Positions 32,912 to 44,187 are shown, numbered from the stretch's first letter. The stretch: DNA of 64,000 nt from Pseudomonadales bacterium (GCA_022819645.1 JAJEGU010000017.1:1-64000), one strand, 5' to 3'. Translations and numbers: made by a program. The notes: generated by a model from the letters alone, not told the origin.

Positions 32912-35212
32912 TCAGCGCTGGAACAAGTAGGAAAATTTGACGAAGAACTGATCGCCGTCTCGGCGCAGTTCAGTGGCGTTGACCAGTTCCCACTCGCCTT
33001 CGTATTCGACGATCTCGAAGTTGCTGCTGTTGGAGTTGTAGCCTGCGTAGAAGGCCGACCAGGGATTGATCACATAGCGCAACAGCAAGTCGAAATTGAG
33101 GTTGCGCTCGTCCTCCAACCGGGTCAGCGGACCGCCCCGGGTTTCCTCGTACTGGGCGATGAAGCGCAGTGACCATTCGCGCGTGAACTGATAATTCCAG
33201 TTGCTGCGGATAATCTCGTTGTTGAAGATCCGCGCCCCACCCGAGTTTCGCACGTCGGTGTAGAGATAGGTGTTGCTGACCCGCAGCCGGTCGGTCGGGC
33301 GCCAGAGCGCGTCGGCGGTGACCCGGCCGTGGTCGGCGACATGGGGCAACACGCCAATGGCCGGCACGAGATTCAAGGTCTTGCCCCAGCGGTAGCCGAG
33401 GCCGAATTCGAGGGTGTTCAGCGAGTTGTTCTCGAACTCCACCCGCCAGTCGTCGTAGTCGTGGTTCTGGGTCGCCGTCAACCCGGAATATTCGCCGGGC
33501 CGGAGGATTTCATTGTAGCCGGTCCACCCCAGTCTCAGCTTCGTGGTATCGGTTGCGAATTCGAAACTCGGGCCGCTCTGGTGGTAGATTTTGGTTCCCG
33601 CCCAGTCCTCCAGGTAGACGCCGAACCAAGCGGTGGCGATGCTGTTGAGCGGCACGTCTTCGGGAAACCAGTTGTGGGCGATGCGCTGGCGCATGCCAGA
33701 AGTGTTCGGGCGGAAGAAACGGCTCATGAAGCCGAGGTCGGTGCGGAATCCGGGACTCGTTTCGACGAGATGGGTCTGGGTGTTCCAGTTGCGGCCGGCA
33801 TGGTTGATCTGGAAATTGCGCTGGACGCCGGTATCAGTGTCGCCATCGCCCGAATATGGTTCGGTTTCGCTGCCGATGACCTGCAACTGGCCGATCCAGT
33901 TCTCACTGAGCTTGATGCGGCCGTCGATGCTCGCGACGCGGTTGTAGCCGTCGCCGAATTTCCGGTCGCTGACGAGGAATCCATAGCGATCCTGTTCGCC
34001 GAAATCGCGGAAGCCGCGCAGGATGGCGATATTGGCTTTTTCGCCCGCCAGCGGGTCGGTGTCCGCTCGGCCCTGACCCGGCGCGATGTCGTTGACGACG
34101 ATGCCGCCGAAACCATAATCCCCGGATCGGCCGGTGAAGCGCAGTCCGCCTTCGGGGTCGATGATGCGGCGGGTGAAGACCAAATTCGAATCGGTGGCGA
34201 AAAAGTCGGCGTTTTCGACGAAGAAGGGCCGCCGCTCGGGGAACTGCACCTCGAAGCGTTCGTTCACCGTAACTTGCGGCTCGTCGGATTCGACTTGACT
34301 GAAATCCGGGTTGAGGGTGACATCGAGCGCCATGCTGTCGTTGAAGACGAACTTGGCGTCGACGCCGAGCTCCTGTTCGCTGGTGGCTTCAAAGCCGGGG
34401 CCTCCCGTCATGTCCCGATTGAGGACGTTGGCTTCCCGGACGAACAGGAAAGGGACGATCTGGTAGTTGTTCCCCGGCGAAACTTCGCGGATGCCATTGA
34501 GCAGGGCGGCCTGGTTGAGGCGGCCCTCGATGTCAATGGTGTACCGCGGCCAGTAGGACCACTCGCTCAGCCTGGAGACGTTGCGCGCCAACTGCACGCG
34601 CCAGGTTTGTTCGAGGGTGTCGGGAAAGCGCAGGCTGCGCAGTGGAATCGCCATTCTGACCATGTAGCCTTCATCGGTGAGTCGGCCTTCGCTGTCCCAG
34701 ACGGCTTCGAACGTGGTGTCGAAATCCGAGGCATTTTCGGTCCAGCGCGCGTCCCACTGGACGCCGAGCGGGGTCGAGCGGAAAGTGAACGCGGCGCGCT
34801 GGTCGTTGAAGGTGTCCAATGTGACCGCCACCGAATCGTCGCCGTCTATGTTTTCCCGCGAGGACAGGTTGGCGCGGATGCCTTCGGGTTCGCTGTCGAA
34901 GGCGAGGAATACAACATGCAATTCGGTGCGGTTGTAGCCGAGATAGACTTCGGTGCGCTGGCTGGCGGACTGGCCGTCGTCGGGTTCGCGCTGGATGAAG
35001 TTCTCCACCAGGGCCATGGACCGCGCCAGCGGAGTAACCGGTTCCATGTCGGCGAAATCTTCCAGAGCCGGAACGCCGCCGATTTCGGGAATGACCAGAT
35101 TTTCCTGGCCAAAAGCGAACGGATTCAAACAAAACAGGAGGCCCGCGCAAACCAGGCGCAGCCAGCACGAACTGGGGAATTTCCAATCGGCGCTTTTGGG
35201 AAGTACTGACAT
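32912..35212 (-). CDS. DUF5916 outer-membrane protein with CBM9-like N-terminus
   Basis: This 766-residue protein has a signal peptide (WLRLVCAGLLFCLNPFAFGQ). A carbohydrate-binding-family-9-like domain follows (YNRTELHVVFLAFDSEPEGI; 'SVAVTLDTFNDQRAAFTF'; 'GYMVRMAIPLRSLRFP'), then the DUF5916 region, a beta-barrel-like C-terminal half with 'LDVTLNPDFSQVESDEPQVTVNERFE' and 'FFVENADFF'. The C-terminus SYLFQR ends in an aromatic-rich strand. Such proteins often sit near peptidase or TonB genes; the function is unknown. MSVLPKS at 35212 is the start I prefer. Confidence 0.85.
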   Translation of the reverse strand: MSVLPKSADWKFPSSCWLRLVCAGLLFCLNPFAFGQENLVIPEIGGVPALEDFADMEPVTPLARSMALVENFIQREPDDGQSASQRTEVYLGYNRTELHVVFLAFDSEPEGIRANLSSRENIDGDDSVAVTLDTFNDQRAAFTFRSTPLGVQWDARWTENASDFDTTFEAVWDSEGRLTDEGYMVRMAIPLRSLRFPDTLEQTWRVQLARNVSRLSEWSYWPRYTIDIEGRLNQAALLNGIREVSPGNNYQIVPFLFVREANVLNRDMTGGPGFEATSEQELGVDAKFVFNDSMALDVTLNPDFSQVESDEPQVTVNERFEVQFPERRPFFVENADFFATDSNLVFTRRIIDPEGGLRFTGRSGDYGFGGIVVNDIAPGQGRADTDPLAGEKANIAILRGFRDFGEQDRYGFLVSDRKFGDGYNRVASIDGRIKLSENWIGQLQVIGSETEPYSGDGDTDTGVQRNFQINHAGRNWNTQTHLVETSPGFRTDLGFMSRFFRPNTSGMRQRIAHNWFPEDVPLNSIATAWFGVYLEDWAGTKIYHQSGPSFEFATDTTKLRLGWTGYNEILRPGEYSGLTATQNHDYDDWRVEFENNSLNTLEFGLGYRWGKTLNLVPAIGVLPHVADHGRVTADALWRPTDRLRVSNTYLYTDVRNSGGARIFNNEIIRSNWNYQFTREWSLRFIAQYEETRGGPLTRLEDERNLNFDLLLRYVINPWSAFYAGYNSNSSNFEIVEYEGEWELVNATELRRDGDQFFVKFSYLFQR

Positions 35213-35224
35213 CTTTGCATTTTT

Positions 35225-35301
35225 CCAATTCCGATAGTGACATGACAATTACGTCATTCATCAACAAGTATTTCTATCCGAATTTGGTCATCAAATTGAT
35301 A
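35225..35301 (-). repeat. Duplicated leader, copy 2 (upstream of DUF5916 gene)
   Basis: This is the partner of 32762-32838, with about 10-15 mismatches in 77 bases. It lies 13 bases before the DUF5916 start and gives an in-frame leader MSCHYRNWKNAK. The following 190 bases to 35490 hold no recognisable gene. Confidence 0.75.
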
Positions 35302-35493
35302 TCCATCGATACATGGTTTTCAGGCAAGGCGCCCGTTGCGCAAATTTCCATTGAGTCGTTGCGCGATATGCCAGCCAAGTCTGAATCTGGCCAGAGTAAG
35401 GTTTTTTATTGAATACAAAATTGGAGGTTGGCAATCGCCCGAGATGCTCCCGAAACGCCTCGGCCGCCACATCGTGGTGAGTTATAGTCAAGC

Positions 35494-35859
35494 GTGGACT
35501 CTGGCTCCGACGCGGTTCAGGACGAACCCGAACTTGACGACCGCTACCGCCAGCGCGCAGCCAGATCGCCTGATTTCATCCATCTGAACGACCAGATCGC
35601 CATCGCCCGGGAACAGCAGGAACGCGACACCTGGCCCTTGAACGAGGAGGCCCTCGACGCCCAGATGGAGTCCGAACGCCGCCGCAACATAGAATCCGAG
35701 AACATGCGCCGCTTCCTCAAGGGCCTCCCCTTGCTCGACATCCTCAAAGGCGATGAAGACGAGGAAATCGAAACGGCGGAAACCGCAGAACCTTTTCCAA
35801 CACCTCAGGGCGAAATCCGGTCTTTTCCGCCTCCCGCTGTAACATCTCATTGGAGAGCT
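35494..35859 (+). pseudogene. prc: C-terminal remnant of tail-specific protease Prc
   Basis: The first 110 codons of this frame (ELDDRYRQRAARSPDFIHLN, ... PLNEEALDAQMESERRRNIE, 'ENMRRFLKGLPLL') resemble the C-terminal DUF3340 tail of carboxy-terminal processing protease Prc, including the short-helix, Ser/Pro-Leu-Asn-Glu, Arg-rich and 'GLPL' order. No PDZ or protease domain precedes it. The frame then runs on over the AbiEi-type gene, which is opposite. I call it a relic left by insertion or deletion; a short independent gene is less likely. Confidence 0.5.
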
Positions 35860-36663
35860 TCAAATTTCCCGCTCCCAGGAGCGCTCCATTACTTCGTCGG
35901 GCACCACCAGATTCCATTCAGGAACGAGTTGTCCCCCACGCTCACCCCGCGTCAGGTAGTGCGGATTGCGCGGTCGCCGGGCGCGCAGGCGCTCGATATA
36001 CGAATCCTCTATCAACAAGGATTCCTGGTGTTGATCCAAAAAGAAACCCACCTTTGCCGCCGTAGTCGCATTTTCCAGAAGCAATGCGTACTCAACGACT
36101 ACTTCCGCATCGAAAAACTCCACCATTTCCAATGAGCGCCATATCTCCTCCCAGCCGCCACCAAGGTCGGGCCGGGCCAGGACATCCACAAGGGTGCGCT
36201 CCAAACTGGTGACCGCCACGGCCATGCCGGCGCGGTCCATCTCCTTGACCGAAAAAAACCGCTTCCGATCAGAATCCAGCTTTCCGGGGAACTGCACTGG
36301 TTTGAAGCGGTAGTCACGAAAAGTCACAGGGCGAGCGGCGTGGCCAGTCAGGTACTGAATCTCTTCGAAAATCGAATATGCCTTACCATGGAATTCCAAT
36401 GCGGTGTGGTATGCCAGTATCGCATCATCCGTCATTTTCGCCGCGAGCAAATAGGCATCCACCGGAAAATTTTCGGGATTGGCGCCGGGGGGCACCACAT
36501 AATAAAGACCGCGGCGCGCCCGGCGAAGACGCCCTTGCTTTTCGTGATATGCAAGCAGGGCCTTGCGCGTCCAGGGATTATGCGAATCCCGGCGCACCAG
36601 CCAATTCTTCAGTTCCTCCGTAGTAAACACGGGGTGCGAAGCAAAATAGTCGGTGAGGCGCAC
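35860..36663 (-). CDS. AbiEi-family antitoxin-like protein (orphan)
   Basis: This 267-residue protein has an N-terminal winged helix (RLTDYFASHPVFTTEELKNW, 'NPWTRKALLAYHEKQGRLRRARRGLYYVVPPG') and the AbiEi antitoxin domain (DDAILAYHTALEFHGKAYSI and 'TSLERTLVDVLARPDLGGGWEEIWRS'). AbiEi represses its own promoter and counters the nucleotidyltransferase toxin AbiEii; no AbiEii gene is adjacent. GTG at 36663 with GGAG seven bases upstream is chosen; the longer ORF would read through the operator. Confidence 0.75.
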   Translation of the reverse strand: MRLTDYFASHPVFTTEELKNWLVRRDSHNPWTRKALLAYHEKQGRLRRARRGLYYVVPPGANPENFPVDAYLLAAKMTDDAILAYHTALEFHGKAYSIFEEIQYLTGHAARPVTFRDYRFKPVQFPGKLDSDRKRFFSVKEMDRAGMAVAVTSLERTLVDVLARPDLGGGWEEIWRSLEMVEFFDAEVVVEYALLLENATTAAKVGFFLDQHQESLLIEDSYIERLRARRPRNPHYLTRGERGGQLVPEWNLVVPDEVMERSWEREI

Positions 36664-36693
36664 TGAGTCACTCCAATACTGATTATTTGCAAT

Positions 36694-36714
36694 AAGGCTA
36701 ATAAAATTAGCCTT
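36694..36714. promoter_or_regulatory. Perfect inverted repeat, probable AbiEi operator
   Basis: AAGGCTAAT-AAA-ATTAGCCTT is perfect over both 9-base arms and lies 31 bases before the GTG start. AbiEi proteins are known to bind inverted repeats in their promoter, so autoregulation is the natural reading. Confidence 0.65.
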
Positions 36715-36803
36715 TAATGCAAGAATAGTCAATTAAGTGAGAAGTACAGCCGGGTTCGTGGGGTGCGGAAAGCCGTTCCGTAAGCAAACACTGAAGGGGA
36801 AAT

Positions 36804-36830
36804 TGGCGGAGCCAGTGGATTCGCACCGTT
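36804..36830 (-). other. tRNA 3'-end-like fragment
   Basis: On the minus strand AACGG-TGCGAAT-CCACT-GGCTCCG-CCA resembles a T-arm, seven-base acceptor strand and CCA of a serine-type tRNA, with wobble pairs in the stem and one changed T-loop base. No matching 5' acceptor strand (CGGAGCC) or anticodon arm is found upstream. It may be a decayed tRNA end or old attachment site, or chance. Confidence 0.25.
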
Positions 36831-36892
36831 ACCCGATCAGCCCCGGAGAATGATCATCAGCATCGAAACTATTCGCTGTGCCATGATCCAAT

Positions 36893-36922
36893 AGTTGACA
36901 TGAGTTGACATGAGTTGACATG
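36893..36922. repeat. Three tandem 10-bp repeats upstream of fur
   Basis: AGTTGACATG is repeated three times without a break, which places TTGACA hexamers at 36895, 36905 and 36915 on the same helix face. This is about 120 bases before fur. No good -10 lies at the standard distance, so promoter activity is uncertain. Confidence 0.6.
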
Positions 36923-37038
36923 GGGGCGCTCAGCGCGAAGAACGAGAATTGCCGCGTTTGGCTGGAAAGCGAGCTTTCCCATTCGCCAGCCAATGGGCAT
37001 AATAACGCAAAACCCTCCCCCGCATCCCCGAGGAGACC

Positions 37039-37461
37039 ATGGGCAGCGAAAACCAGGAACTGCGCAAGGCCGGACTCAAGGTAACCTTGCCCCGGGTCAA
37101 GATCCTGCAGATTCTCGAAAATTCCGAACGCAAGCACATGAGCGCCGATGACGTCTATCTGGCGCTGGTGGAATCCGACCAGGAAGTGGGCCTTGCCACG
37201 GTGTATCGCGTACTGACCCAGTTCGAAGGGGCGGGGATGGTGACCCGGCACAATTTCGAGGGCGGCCGCTCGGTGTTCGAACTGACCTCCGAAGATCATC
37301 ACGACCACATCGTCTGTACTTCCTGCGGCAAGATCAGGGAATTTTTCGACGAGATCATTGAAGACCGCCAGGTGAAGATCGCCGAAAATCTCGGCTTTCG
37401 CATTACCGACCACAGCATGAATCTGTATGGAATCTGCGAGGACTGTCAGGCCGATTCCTGA
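37039..37461 (+). CDS. fur: Ferric uptake regulator Fur
   Basis: This 140-residue iron-responsive repressor has a winged helix (LKVTLPRVKILQILENSERK) and 'HMSADDVYLALVESDQEVGLATVYRVL'. A dimerisation/metal region follows with HHDHIVC, CTSCGK and C-terminal CEDC. The start has GAGGAGACC before it. The gene ends 16 bases into the convergent recN. Fur-box-like sites at 47174-47222 are potential targets. Confidence 0.96.
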   Translation: MGSENQELRKAGLKVTLPRVKILQILENSERKHMSADDVYLALVESDQEVGLATVYRVLTQFEGAGMVTRHNFEGGRSVFELTSEDHHDHIVCTSCGKIREFFDEIIEDRQVKIAENLGFRITDHSMNLYGICEDCQADS

Positions 37462-39137
37462 GCCGCCGATTCAGCTTCGTCCAGTATTTGCCTGGCATGG
37501 GCCAGCGATGCCTCGCTGAAATCCGCTCCCGCCAGCATCCTCGCCACTTCCTTCACTCTTGCCTCGGGGCCGAGTTTGCGGATTTCGCTTTGCGTGCCGG
37601 ATGCATCGCTGTGTTTGCTCACCGAATAGTGCTGATGGGCGCGGCTGGCCACCTGCGGCTGATGGGTGATGCAGAGAATCTGCGCCGCCTCGCCGAGATT
37701 CCGCAGCAAGGCCCCCACCTGGGCCGCCACGCCGCCGCCAATGCCCACATCGACTTCATCGAACACCAGGGTTGGGGTGCTGGAAGTGCGGGCGGTCACC
37801 ACCCGGATGGCGAGGCTGATGCGCGACAACTCGCCGCCGGATGCAATCTTCGCCAGCGGCCCAGCCGGCTGGCCCGGATTGGCGGCTACCAGAAACTCGA
37901 CCCGTTCCAGGCCACTGGCGCGTATCGCGCCCGGGTCCAGTTCTTCAAAGCGAATATCGAATCGGGCCTTGCCCATGCCGAGGCGGGAGATATGTTCCTC
38001 AATGGCCTGGGTCAATTCCGTTGCCCCCGCCCGGCGTTGCTCACCGACCCGGGCAGCCACCCGGGCGTATTGTTCGCGCAGCTTCCCGCCCTGCTGTTCA
38101 AGGCGCTGCAACTCCGATTCCCGACCGCGCATCTGTTCAAGATTTTCCGCAAGCGATTGCGTCAATTCGGCTAGCTCGGCGGGTCGCACCTTGTGCTTGC
38201 GCGCCATATCGTGCAATTTGCCGAGCCGCTCGTCCACCTGGGCTAGCCGTTCCGGGTCCATGGGGAAATCTTCCGCGGCGCTGCGCAGGTCGGCGGCTGC
38301 CTCTTCCAAATGGATTCCCGCCGCCGTCAGCAGCTTGATGGCATTGGCCACCGGGCCGCTGCTGCCGGGCACCTGCTCCAGCGATTGCCGCGCCCGGTGC
38401 AGACTTGCCAGGGCGTTGAACTGTTCATTGTCGGCAATATCCGCCACGGCCCCCGACAGCGCCCCAAGCGCCTCGCCGGCGCCGCTCAACCGGCGGTGTT
38501 CCTGCTCCAAGGCTTCGGCTTCGCCTTCCCCGGCCGCGAGTTCCTGCAGTTCCGCAGCCTGGTAGGCCAGCAGTTCGGCATGGCTGTCGCCGTCATCGCC
38601 CCGGAGTCGGGCCATGGTGGCTTCATTGGTTTGCCAGTCGCCATGAATGGAGCGCAACTCGGCAAGCAATTCCTCCTCGACGCAGTAATCATCAAGCAAT
38701 TCGAGTTGAGTCCGGCGCCGCATCAGGGACTGGTGTTCCTGCTGGCTGACGATATCCACCAGCAGCGAGCCAAGTTGCTGCAAGCTTGCAACGGTTATTG
38801 GCGAGTCATTGATGAAAGCCCGGGAGCGGCCATCGCCGGCAATGGTGCGGCGCAGCAGGCAGGCGCCAGTCAGGTCTTCCTGCAAGTCGTTGACCTCCAG
38901 CCATTCCCGGGCAGTGGCATTTCCAGAGAGATCGAACTCCGCAGCAATGGACATTTTCCCGGCGCCGCTGCGCACGGCAGTCTTGTCGCCCCGGCCACCG
39001 AGGGCAAGCCCGAGCGCATCAACGATAATCGACTTCCCCGCGCCGGTCTCCCCGGTCAGCGCCGAAAGCCCGGCGGGAAAGTCCACTTCGAGGCCCCGCA
39101 CCGTGGCGTAATTCTGAATGGAAAGGCGCTTCAACAT
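37446..39137 (-). CDS. recN: DNA repair protein RecN
   Basis: This 563-residue SMC-like ATPase acts in double-strand-break repair. It shows Walker A GETGAGKSIIVDALGLALGG near the N-terminus, a long central coiled coil rich in Glu/Gln/Leu, a signature motif (SGGELSRISLAI) and Walker B LVFDEVDVGIGGG near the C-terminus, ending with 'CITHQPQVA' D-loop/H-motif sequence. MLKRLSIQNYA at 39137 is the correct start; the ORF-track extension is spurious. The 3' end overlaps fur. Confidence 0.96.
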   Translation of the reverse strand: MLKRLSIQNYATVRGLEVDFPAGLSALTGETGAGKSIIVDALGLALGGRGDKTAVRSGAGKMSIAAEFDLSGNATAREWLEVNDLQEDLTGACLLRRTIAGDGRSRAFINDSPITVASLQQLGSLLVDIVSQQEHQSLMRRRTQLELLDDYCVEEELLAELRSIHGDWQTNEATMARLRGDDGDSHAELLAYQAAELQELAAGEGEAEALEQEHRRLSGAGEALGALSGAVADIADNEQFNALASLHRARQSLEQVPGSSGPVANAIKLLTAAGIHLEEAAADLRSAAEDFPMDPERLAQVDERLGKLHDMARKHKVRPAELAELTQSLAENLEQMRGRESELQRLEQQGGKLREQYARVAARVGEQRRAGATELTQAIEEHISRLGMGKARFDIRFEELDPGAIRASGLERVEFLVAANPGQPAGPLAKIASGGELSRISLAIRVVTARTSSTPTLVFDEVDVGIGGGVAAQVGALLRNLGEAAQILCITHQPQVASRAHQHYSVSKHSDASGTQSEIRKLGPEARVKEVARMLAGADFSEASLAHARQILDEAESAAQESA

Positions 39138-39310
39138 GGCGTTGAAAGTATAAAGGAAACAGGGGACACCCACTCTACGCGAGTGGCGGTTTTCCAGAAA
39201 TCGGGACTCACAATACCGATCAATTGGCGGGACAACAGCATTCTTCGTGGATACCTGATACTCTTCCGTGCTCGAACACCCAAAATGAGACGATTCCCCA
39301 GGAGGATTCC

Positions 39311-40156
39311 ATGAGATTTGCAGTAATAGTGAGTGCAACGGCGCTGATGTTGGCGGCCTGGTCCAACGATGCGGCATTTGCGGCAGAAAACCTGTCGGCC
39401 GACGCCAGTCTGGAAGCGGTCATCAACCACGAACGCCGGGACGGGAACCGGGGCCGCGACGAATGGCGTAATCCGCTGGACACGCTGTCCTTTTTCGGAA
39501 TCGAGCCGGACATGACGATCGTTGAGGTCTTTCCCGGCAATGGCGGCTGGTATTCCCAGATCCTGACCCCGCTCACGGCCGAGCAGGGTCGTCTGATCGG
39601 CGCGACCTATCCGGAAAGCCTGTTCCGTCAATTGTTCTCCACCTGGGATGAAGCCGCTGCCGAGCGCACCGGCGCCGATATCGCCCAGATGGGCCGGTAT
39701 CTGAGTGTTGAAGGAGTCGAAAGCGCGCAACCAATAGTCGGCTACGCGATCGACGATATTCCCGACCGGGAGAACGGTCAGGCCGATGCGGTTCTCTACT
39801 TCAGGGCGATGCACCACCTGTTCCGGTTCGATGAACCGATTATCGATACGGCTCTGTCTGAAACTTACGATGTGCTCGCTCCGGGCGGTGTGGTCGGCGT
39901 GGTTCAGCACCGCGCTCCGGAAGACGCCGATCCCGAATTTGCCAGCGGCAATAACGGATACCTGAAACAGAGCGATGTCGTCGCCGCGTTCGAACGGGCA
40001 GGATTCGTTTTCGAAGAAGCCAGCGAGATAAACGCCAATCCCAACGATTCCGCCGACAGCTTCGTATGGCGTTTGCCGCCAACGACAACCGACAACCCGG
40101 ATACGCAGGCGATCGGCGAGTCGGATCGCATGACCTTGCGGTTCCGCAAGCCGTAA
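39311..40156 (+). CDS. Exported class I SAM methyltransferase-like protein
   Basis: This 281-residue protein has a signal peptide (MRFAVIVSATALMLAAWSND, cleaved near AFA). The core is a Rossmann-type methyltransferase: 'TIVEVFPGNGGWYSQILTPL' (motif I variant), 'ADAVLYFRAMHHLFR' and LAPGGVVGVVQHRAPE. It belongs to a group of predicted secreted methyltransferases of unknown substrate. Because SAM is not known in the periplasm, it may not be an active methyltransferase. It stands alone between recN and grpE; AGGAGGATTCC precedes the ATG. Confidence 0.75.
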   Translation: MRFAVIVSATALMLAAWSNDAAFAAENLSADASLEAVINHERRDGNRGRDEWRNPLDTLSFFGIEPDMTIVEVFPGNGGWYSQILTPLTAEQGRLIGATYPESLFRQLFSTWDEAAAERTGADIAQMGRYLSVEGVESAQPIVGYAIDDIPDRENGQADAVLYFRAMHHLFRFDEPIIDTALSETYDVLAPGGVVGVVQHRAPEDADPEFASGNNGYLKQSDVVAAFERAGFVFEEASEINANPNDSADSFVWRLPPTTTDNPDTQAIGESDRMTLRFRKP

Positions 40157-40321
40157 CAACCGCTTCAGCCTGTCCCGAAGAAGTCCCGGTTTTCCGCCGG
40201 GACTTTTTCCTTCACCGGCACGATCTCAAGCTCGTCGCCCGACTTCAGCCCGAAAAATCCACTCTTCATCCTCGCAGAATCCCCAATGATGTTTCGCGAG
40301 CACCCCTTTCCAGGCATTTCG

Positions 40322-40349
40322 CTTGAAACATCGGGGCCTGTCCCCATAT
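40322..40349 (+). promoter_or_regulatory. Sigma-32-type heat-shock promoter of grpE
   Basis: CTTGAAA (40322-40328), 13 bases, then CCCCATAT (40342-40349) matches the sigma-32 consensus (CTTGAAA, CCCCATNT) closely. It lies 35 bases before grpE. Confidence 0.8.
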
Positions 40350-40383
40350 AGGGTTTCGCGGATCGTGGTTGGGACGGCGTGGC

Positions 40384-41007
40384 ATGGGCGAGACAGAAGA
40401 TTCCAGGACCGGGGAAGAGTCGTCGGCGGCGGAACCGGAGGTCAGGACAGAGCAGGCGGATACAGCCGAACAGGCCGCGGAAACCGGTTCCGAAATGTCG
40501 CTGCAAGAAGCGCTGGAGCGCCTGGCGACGGCGGAAACCGAAAGCCGCGAGGCCCGGGACAAGCTGCTGCGGGTACAGGCGGAAATGCAGAATCTGCGGC
40601 GCCGCACCGAGCAGGACATCGAGAAAGCCCACCGATTCGGCCAGGAGAAGTTCAGCAGCGAACTGCTCATGGTCATGGACAATCTCGAACGCGCCGCCGA
40701 AGCGGCGGGCAAGCACGACGATAGCGAAGCGGGCAATCAGGTGGTCAAGGCGATTCACGAAGGCGTGAACCTGACCCTGAAAAGCCTTGTCGACTGCTTC
40801 GCCAGATTCCAGATCGAAGCCGTGGACCCGGAAGGCGAGCCCTTCGACCCCGCCCTGCATCAGGCGATGTCGATTCAGGAAAACGACAAGGTGGAGCCCA
40901 ATACCGTGATTTCGGTCATGCAGAAGGGTTATACCCTGCATGGCCGGGTGCTGCGGCCAGCCATGGTGGTGGTAGCCACCGAAGCGGCCGCAAAGTCAGG
41001 TGACTGA
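40384..41007 (+). CDS. grpE: Nucleotide exchange factor GrpE
   Basis: This 207-residue protein has an acidic N-terminal tail, a long coiled coil ('[44 protein letters not shown]') and the C-terminal beta wing ([20 protein letters not shown], '[20 protein letters not shown]'). It releases ADP from DnaK. MGETEDS at 40384 is chosen over the track start 40369. It heads the grpE-dnaK-dnaJ cluster. Confidence 0.96.
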   Translation: MGETEDSRTGEESSAAEPEVRTEQADTAEQAAETGSEMSLQEALERLATAETESREARDKLLRVQAEMQNLRRRTEQDIEKAHRFGQEKFSSELLMVMDNLERAAEAAGKHDDSEAGNQVVKAIHEGVNLTLKSLVDCFARFQIEAVDPEGEPFDPALHQAMSIQENDKVEPNTVISVMQKGYTLHGRVLRPAMVVVATEAAAKSGD

Positions 41008-41043
41008 ACCGGCCAGAATCGCGCGGAAACAGGAACCCGCGCC

Positions 41044-41071
41044 CTTGAAACTGGAAATCTCGCGGCAATAT
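41044..41071 (+). promoter_or_regulatory. Possible second sigma-32-type promoter, before dnaK
   Basis: CTTGAAA (41044-41050), 13 bases, then GGCAATAT (41064-41071). The -35 is perfect and the -10 is a weaker fit to CCCCATNT. It lies 58 bases before dnaK. Confidence 0.5.
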
Positions 41072-41129
41072 ACCTATTTGTGGCGGCCCGCAAGCTGAGC
41101 GGACCGCGGACTCAGTGGAGACATCGAAC

Positions 41130-43055
<1,926 letters not shown>

Positions 43056-43071
43056 GCTTGACTATTATGTA

Positions 43072-44187
43072 ATGGCAAGCAAACGCGACTATTATGATGT
43101 CCTCGGCGTAAGCAGGGACGTTGACACGGCCGAGCTGAAAAAGGCCTATCGGCGCACCGCCATGAAGCACCACCCGGATCGCAATCCGGGCGACAAGGAA
43201 TCCGAGGCCAAATTCAAGGAAGCCAGCGAGGCTTTTGAAGTCCTTTCCGACCAGCAGAAACGCTCGCGCTACGACCAGTTCGGCCATGCCGGCGTGGAAG
43301 GCCAGGCCAGCGCCGCCGGGGCGGCGGATTTCGCCGACATCTTCGGCGATATCTTTGGCGACATTTTCGGCGGGCGTCGCGGCGGCGGTCGCCACCAGGG
43401 CGCCGATTTGCAATACCATCTCGAGCTCGGCCTCGAAGAAGCCGTCCAGGGCGTATCGCGCAATATCCGCGTACCCACCCGGGTGCGCTGTACCGCCTGT
43501 GACGGCAGCGGCGCGCGCCGGGGCACCGAGCCTGTAACCTGCACCGCCTGCGGCGGCGTGGGTCAGGTCCGCATGCAGCAGGCCTTCTTTTCAGTGCAAC
43601 AGACCTGCCCCCGCTGCCGCGGCGAAGGCAAGCAGATCAAGGACCCCTGTTCCACCTGCCGTGGCGCCGGCGCCGTGGAAGAATCCCGCACCCTGTCGGT
43701 AAAAGTGCCTGCCGGCGTTGATAGCGGAGACCGCATCCGGCTTTCCGGCGAAGGCCAGGCCGGGCCCCGGGGCGGACCTTCCGGCGATCTGTACGTGAGA
43801 ATCGAAGTCAGCCGGCATCCGGTTTTCGAACGCGACGGCGCCGACCTGCACTGCGATATTCCCATCAGCTTTGTCGACGCCGCCCTCGGCAACCATCTCG
43901 AAGTGCCCACGCTCAGCGGCCGGGTAAAACTCAAGATTCCCGCGGAAACCCAGACCGGCAAACTGTTCCGCCTGCGCGGCAAGGGCATCACCCCGGTTCG
44001 CGGCGGCCCGCCCGGCGACTTGCTGTATCGCCTCGTGGTCGAAACGCCGGTCAAGCTCACTTCGCGCCAGCGCGACTTGCTCGAAGAGTTCCGCGAGATT
44101 CAGGAAGAGCAGGGCAGCAGCCAGTCGCCCAAGCGGCAAAGCTGGTTCGACGGCGTCAAGCGCTTCGTCGAAAGTCTGCGGGGCTGA
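43072..44187 (+). CDS. dnaJ: Hsp40 co-chaperone DnaJ
   Basis: This 371-residue type I J-protein has a J-domain with HHPDRNPGD, a Gly/Phe-rich segment ([13 protein letters not shown]), four CxxCxGxG zinc repeats ([32 protein letters not shown]) and a C-terminal substrate domain. It stimulates DnaK ATPase and loads clients. It lies 16 bases after dnaK. The 3' end overlaps the convergent PepSY gene by 32 bases. Confidence 0.97.
   Translation: MASKRDYYDVLGVSRDVDTAELKKAYRRTAMKHHPDRNPGDKESEAKFKEASEAFEVLSDQQKRSRYDQFGHAGVEGQASAAGAADFADIFGDIFGDIFGGRRGGGRHQGADLQYHLELGLEEAVQGVSRNIRVPTRVRCTACDGSGARRGTEPVTCTACGGVGQVRMQQAFFSVQQTCPRCRGEGKQIKDPCSTCRGAGAVEESRTLSVKVPAGVDSGDRIRLSGEGQAGPRGGPSGDLYVRIEVSRHPVFERDGADLHCDIPISFVDAALGNHLEVPTLSGRVKLKIPAETQTGKLFRLRGKGITPVRGGPPGDLLYRLVVETPVKLTSRQRDLLEEFREIQEEQGSSQSPKRQSWFDGVKRFVESLRG

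Noticed and set aside
33329-35209. 626-residue plus ORF opposite the DUF5916 gene
   Set aside because: Antisense shadow of a well-supported gene.
36740-36900. Complete tRNA gene near the AbiEi-type gene
   Set aside because: Only a T-arm/acceptor-like 3' end is visible; no matching 5' acceptor strand or anticodon arm.
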